Assembly (NCBI GenBank): GCA_963669155.1
Contig: OZ022584.1
Coordinates: forward strand, 13,680,179 to 13,744,178
DNA length: 64,000 nt
Source: Arbacia lixula
Taxonomy: Eukaryota; Echinodermata; Echinoidea; Arbacioida; Arbaciidae
Reading direction: 5' to 3'
Made by a program: the position numbers and the translations under genes. The notes under the pieces were generated by a model. It was not told the origin of the DNA. It searched no databases and saw only the letters and a list, made by a program, of their open reading frames with translations. Below are positions 63,301-64,000 of the stretch, one piece after another (within the stretch, counting starts at the first letter, position 1; each line of letters opens with the position of its first letter).

Positions 63301-64000
63301 ATGACCAACTACATGAGGGAGCAGAAGCAGGAGTTCTATGGCTCGGTAAGTTAAAGGGCATATACTGAACTGGGAAGGCAAAAAAGCCTTCAAAATGTAA
63401 TTGTTAGCAATCTTCTTGCCAATGGTCTTAAATTCATGTATTGTCTATTTTAGAAGCTTGCTGAAAGTTATTTGCCCTCAAATAATCTACATTTGGAGAA
63501 ATGAGTGATTATATCACAAATCCTCAAAATGTTTCGCCCGAACATTTTGTGGATTTAATCATTAATCATTAATTACTCCATATGTGGATCATTTGAGGGC
63601 AAATAACTTTCAGCAAGCTTCTAAAATGGACAATACATGAATTTAAGACCATTGGCAAGAAGATTGCTAACAATTATATTTTGAAGGCTTTTCTGCCTTC
63701 CCAGTACAGTATATGCCCTTTAAAGGAAAGAGATGTTTCTTGAACCTAACCATTGTTTCAATGGCCAGTGACTGCCTAGACTTGTAGTGTACCACAAAAA
63801 TTTCTTTTTTTTAGTAAAGAGGCATTCTGGGGTAATTTCAATTATGAAAATAAATGTTAGGCATACATGTACATCCTGTGTCCTCGTAGTAGTATGGATA
63901 GCGTGCTCCATCCTGTACATAAATGAAAAACAAGTGGGAACATTTTTTTTTTTCCAAATTAAAAATATTTTGTTAGAAAGCTCATGTAGCCACCTCAATG
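38879..64000 (+). CDS. EXOC4: EXOC4 / Sec8, exocyst subunit, partial (12 exons, continues right)
   Basis: Sec8 is a rod-like subunit of the octameric exocyst, which tethers secretory vesicles to the plasma membrane before SNARE fusion. Exons 38879-39343, 40955-41001, 43976-44064, 48879-49080, 54558-54723, 55875-56073, 57588-57736, 57919-57989, 60413-60551, 61084-61143, 62090-62181 and 63210-63345 join in matching phases to 1815 nt (605 residues). From residue 156 the protein follows human EXOC4: [59 protein letters not shown] and SSHAISM...MREQ. This covers roughly the N-terminal half of the human protein. Odd: a 155-residue first exon, donor-edge repeats after exons 3 and 4, a 1.56-kb palindrome and a 1.6-kb minisatellite in introns. 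The 3' half lies outside the window. Confidence 0.95.
40955..41001 (+). CDS. EXOC4: EXOC4 exon 2: start of conserved core
   Basis: 47 nt reading [15 protein letters not shown], the most conserved N-terminal motif of Sec8. The acceptor is CTAATTTCAG and the donor is AG|GTAAGT, phase 2. Confidence 0.92.
42371..42415 (-). ncRNA. Hammerhead-ribozyme-like core in the left arm
   Basis: Mirror copy of the core at 43146-43186 on the - strand, with the same bases (CCGGATGACGG, GCCCGAAACGTCGAG). Confidence 0.5.
43146..43186 (+). ncRNA. Hammerhead-ribozyme-like core in the right arm
   Basis: CCGGATGACGGACAG, loop AGCACA, then CTGCCCGAAACGTCGAG. The stem CGGACAG/CTGCCCG pairs with one A-C mismatch, and GAAACGTC is the conserved downstream core. 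The upstream core reads CGGATGA where CTGATGA is usual (one change at U4). Activity is uncertain. Confidence 0.5.
43976..44064 (+). CDS. EXOC4: EXOC4 exon 3: N-terminal coiled coil
   Basis: [20 protein letters not shown] and DRKLDKLIT match the human coiled coil. The donor is ACAG|GTCAGT, phase 1. Intron sequence from this donor recurs in a degenerate array at 44520-45012. Confidence 0.95.
44060..45012 (+). repeat. Degenerate array seeded by the EXOC4 exon 3 donor
   Basis: The donor segment (CATCACAG, GTCAGTGGCATTTCAGTCTC, AACTCAGAAGAAGCCG) recurs near 44600 as CATCATGTCAGTGGTG and GTCTCAACTCAGGATGAGCC, then more loosely about every 100 bp with TAATCTATTCATAGATTTTG (44690-45010), in roughly five or six worn units. 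The 450 bp between the first and the later units is less clearly repeated. Confidence 0.7.
45162..45688. mobile_element. TTAAAGA-type inverted-repeat element, copy B
   Basis: Reverse-orientation copy of 2315-2834. It begins TTAAAGACAGCCCGTCCCTT and ends GGACGGACAATCTTTAA. Interior words GAAACATTGGCAAAACATAT, CTGATACGTAGTGTAAAATT and CAACATGCTATATTTTTAGA match copy A reversed. Confidence 0.8.
46370..46480. other. AACGCG-rich patch
   Basis: AACGCG-type words recur (CTAACGCGTCC, AAACGCGCGTCA, AATGCGCGTCC, TTAACGCGCATCC, TAACGCGTGTT) within about 80 bp, a CpG-dense island in an AT-rich intron. Purpose unknown. Confidence 0.4.
46580..46750. repeat. Fold-back hairpin in EXOC4 intron 3
   Basis: GAACTATCACTTCCTCGGCG then GATCTGAATGTA and GCTATCTTTCC pair with GGAAAGATAGCTACATCCAG, ATCGCCTCGG and AAGTGATAGTTC. 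The loop is about 12 bases. Outer AAATAATCAAC and GTTGATTATTT extend the stem. Confidence 0.88.
47463..47725. repeat. About 134-bp direct duplication
   Basis: TGTTGGTGATTCCATTGTGG and TGTTGGTGATTTCATTGTGG at about 47465 and 47599, each followed by AATGAAAAAGAATG, CTGGAATACA, CTGTCATAC, TTAGAAGTGTAATCTGAGAT and CCAGAGTATGATG. Confidence 0.88.
48006..48104. repeat. Hairpin element in EXOC4 intron 3
   Basis: AAACCGCGGTATATTTTGTC and CAGTTCAGC pair with GCTGAACTGGACAAAATATA and CCGTGGTTT. GAAACA/TGTTTC and GCTTT/AAAGC pair further in. Confidence 0.9.
48879..49080 (+). CDS. EXOC4: EXOC4 exon 4: N-terminal coiled coil, strongest conserved block
   Basis: Encodes [20 protein letters not shown] then [20 protein letters not shown] and ALLDQ. 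The acceptor is ATCCACAG and the donor is CAGAT|GTAAGT, phase 2. The donor edge starts a series of about eight tandem copies. Confidence 0.97.
49060..49565 (+). repeat. Eight-unit tandem repeat of the EXOC4 exon 4 donor edge (65-75 bp period)
   Basis: The unit CTGGCCCTGCTAGACCAGAT then GTAAGTCTTTTTC and TAGTACTTAGTCTTATCCAC starts with the true exon end. GACCAGATGTAAGT is intact near 49266, 49337 and 49404. Units near 49195 and 49542 read GATCTAAGT, one near 49471 reads GATGTAATT, and one near 49130 has lost the motif. Confidence 0.93.
51405..51840 (+). repeat. 435-bp polypyrimidine tract
   Basis: Almost only C and T on the + strand, with CCCTCTCCTCCCC-type units. The reading frames on both strands (Ser/Pro/Leu or Gly/Arg/Glu runs) are compositional. 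The tract could form H-DNA or a strong polypyrimidine-binding platform in EXOC4 intron 4. Confidence 0.92.
52180..52429. mobile_element. TGCCCTAC inverted-repeat element, copy 2
   Basis: Begins TGCCCTGCTTTGACAAAAGG and ends CCTTTTGTCAAAGTAGGGCA. The interior (CAACACCACACTATGTTAGA, TTGAATATCTC) matches copy 1 at 8979-9225 reversed. Confidence 0.8.
54558..54723 (+). CDS. EXOC4: EXOC4 exon 5
   Basis: [20 protein letters not shown] then [20 protein letters not shown]. The YL.ATELL and L.GVE.L patterns match the human protein. The acceptor is CCCCTAG and the donor is GAC|GTAAGT, phase 0. Confidence 0.95.
55875..56073 (+). CDS. EXOC4: EXOC4 exon 6
   Basis: [20 protein letters not shown] (human has LIDELHRHLYIKS), then a loop with [17 protein letters not shown] and [11 protein letters not shown]. 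The acceptor is TCGGACAG and the donor AGAA|GTATGA, phase 1, gives Lys with exon 7. Confidence 0.9.
56920..57230 (-). repeat. Two degenerate exon-like units with donors, antisense to EXOC4
   Basis: On the - strand, two related blocks about 190 bp apart contain [27 protein letters not shown] before GTAAGG, and [16 protein letters not shown] before GTGAGG. Intron-side sequence after both donors is also alike. No parent exon is visible. Confidence 0.4.
57560..57583. repeat. Perfect A/T palindrome at an acceptor
   Basis: AATTTAATTT, AATT, AAATTAAATT form a 24-bp perfect palindrome ending 4 bp before the exon 7 acceptor AG. It occupies the place of the polypyrimidine tract. Confidence 0.8.
57588..57736 (+). 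CDS. EXOC4: EXOC4 exon 7
   Basis: [20 protein letters not shown] then [20 protein letters not shown], matching the human GILIKGLAKLKKIPE region. A perfect 24-bp A/T palindrome (57560-57583) abuts the acceptor. The donor is GAG|GTAGAA. Confidence 0.92.
57919..57989 (+). CDS. EXOC4: EXOC4 exon 8
   Basis: [20 protein letters not shown] then VAD. Human has IVKRSTTQVAD. The donor ACAA|GTAAGA, phase 2, opens the intron holding the minisatellite. Confidence 0.94.
58034..58505. mobile_element. TTAAAGACAGGG inverted-repeat element
   Basis: Left end TTAAAGACAGGGCAGC; the right end reversed is TTAAAGACAGGGTAGC. 472 bp, no coding capacity. It shares the TTAAAGACAG start with copies A and B and interior sequence with 9280-10225. 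It starts 44 bp after the EXOC4 exon 8 donor. Confidence 0.75.
58630..60270. repeat. 27-bp minisatellite, about 1.6 kb
   Basis: Units such as CCTATGACTTCTACTACTTT plus TACTCCT, 27 bp with 24-bp and shorter variants, fill the intron between EXOC4 exons 8 and 9. Because the unit length is divisible by 3, frames stay open on both strands: Thr/Pro/Phe-rich (PMTSTTFTP) on +, and SR-like (RRSKSSRSH) on -. It frays into simple CTA repeats after 59930. Confidence 0.95.
60281..60375. repeat. (CATTGT)n hexanucleotide microsatellite
   Basis: About 14 tandem CATTGT units with two interruptions (GCC, TAT), ending about 40 bp before the EXOC4 exon 9 acceptor. Confidence 0.95.
60413..60551 (+). CDS. EXOC4: EXOC4 exon 9
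   Basis: [20 protein letters not shown] then [30 protein letters not shown] and AHxxVLG are conserved Sec8 features. The acceptor is ATCCGTAG and the donor is ACA|GTAAGT. Confidence 0.96.
61084..61143 (+). CDS. EXOC4: EXOC4 exon 10
   Basis: 20 codons, [20 protein letters not shown]. Human has LYDMADVWVKIQ. Phase 0 at both ends; donor CAG|GTAAGT. Confidence 0.93.
61600..62058. mobile_element. Inverted-repeat element upstream of EXOC4 exon 11
   Basis: GTGAAGGTTTGACAAAACTC then GTCAAAGGATAA (61661-61692) pairs with TTATCCTTTGACAGATTTTT and GTCAAACCTTCAC (61979-62011). Outer AT-rich arms pair loosely. It ends about 35 bp before the exon. Confidence 0.7.
62090..62181 (+). CDS. EXOC4: EXOC4 exon 11
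   Basis: [20 protein letters not shown] then [10 protein letters not shown]. Human has LQMLLTEYLDMKNTRT. The acceptor is TGCTTCAG and the donor AG|GTCAGT is phase 2. A 450-bp inverted-repeat element ends just upstream. Confidence 0.93.
62380..62458. repeat. AGCAGA-repeat block, inverted copy of 29515-29585
   Basis: ATAGCCACATCACTGAGGCG then TTTGTACAGTATCGAGCAGA and (AGCAGA)n, the reverse of the intergenic copy. Confidence 0.75.
62801..62976. repeat. 87-bp tandem duplication in EXOC4 intron 11
   Basis: TGTATCCATGACA(G/A)ATATTT then CAGTAAGAGGTGCTTTACCA and CTCAATTTAAGGAATGGGCA at 62801 and 62888, nearly identical. It looks recent. Confidence 0.95.
63210..63345 (+). CDS. EXOC4: EXOC4 exon 12 (last in window)
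   Basis: [20 protein letters not shown] then [20 protein letters not shown]. Human has FKFESSSHAISMSAYLREQ. The donor is TCG|GTAAGT, phase 0, and a fold-back element starts 6 bp later. The remaining exons lie to the right. Confidence 0.96.
63351..63722. mobile_element. TTAAAGGGCATATACTG fold-back element
   Basis: Arms of about 150 bp: TTAAAGGGCATATACTGAAC, AATTGTTAGCAATCTTCTTG and AAGCTTGCTGAAAGTTATTT on the left are mirrored on the right, ending CAGTATATGCCCTTTAA. 372 bp, starting 6 bp after the exon 12 donor, so a transcript would fold into a hairpin at the splice site. Ends with TTAA suggest TTAA-type insertion. Confidence 0.92.
63723..64000 (+). other. EXOC4 intron 12, partial
   Basis: AT-rich intron with an ACATGTAC palindrome; no exon before the window edge. 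Confidence 0.6.

Noticed and set aside
1-64000. CRISPR arrays, operons, ribosome binding sites, tRNA and rRNA genes
   Set aside because: The repeats have no spacer structure, the genes are spliced eukaryotic genes, and no stretch folds as a tRNA with both intact A and B boxes.

Overview
The window is animal nuclear DNA. It is AT-rich, its genes are split by GT/AG introns of roughly 0.3 to 5.5 kb, and it carries many short inverted-repeat elements. The palindrome ACATGTAC/TACATGTA recurs throughout. Protein divergence from vertebrates, intron size and this repeat style suggest a marine invertebrate deuterostome, most likely an echinoderm. That is inference; no species marker was seen.

Layout: (1) 887-3059, + strand: the last three coding exons of a gene that starts left of the window. 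Its C-terminus looks coiled-coil and I do not recognise it. (2) 7772-25011, - strand: a complete gene for the ER-stress eIF2-alpha kinase PERK (EIF2AK3). I rebuilt 16 coding exons whose phases agree at every junction, giving 1168 residues: signal peptide, luminal sensor, one membrane helix and a split kinase domain with all catalytic motifs. (3) About 25.0-38.9 kb: an intergenic interval with a purine satellite, fold-back elements and a decayed non-LTR reverse transcriptase fragment. (4) 38879 to beyond the right edge, + strand: EXOC4 (Sec8, exocyst). Twelve coding exons with consistent phases give 605 residues, and the gene continues out of the window. Its first exon adds a long low-complexity N-terminus that human EXOC4 lacks.

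PERK senses misfolded protein in the ER and phosphorylates eIF2-alpha. Sec8 is part of the complex that tethers secretory vesicles to the plasma membrane. They lie head to head about 14 kb apart, and nothing here shows they are co-regulated.

The most unusual pattern is structural. In both complete genes, tandem or near-tandem duplications repeatedly straddle exon-intron boundaries and copy the splice site with the flanking exon edge. Between the PERK exons for the catalytic loop (HRDLK) and the DFG motif this has made two intact 101-nt exon-like cassettes, each with its own acceptor and donor, that would end translation if spliced in. In EXOC4 the donor of one exon is repeated about eight times. 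Other notable items are a 1.56-kb near-perfect palindrome in an EXOC4 intron carrying a hammerhead-ribozyme-like core (probably Penelope-like), a 1.6-kb minisatellite open in reading frames on both strands, and a CLEAR-type E-box beside a UPR-element core upstream of PERK.
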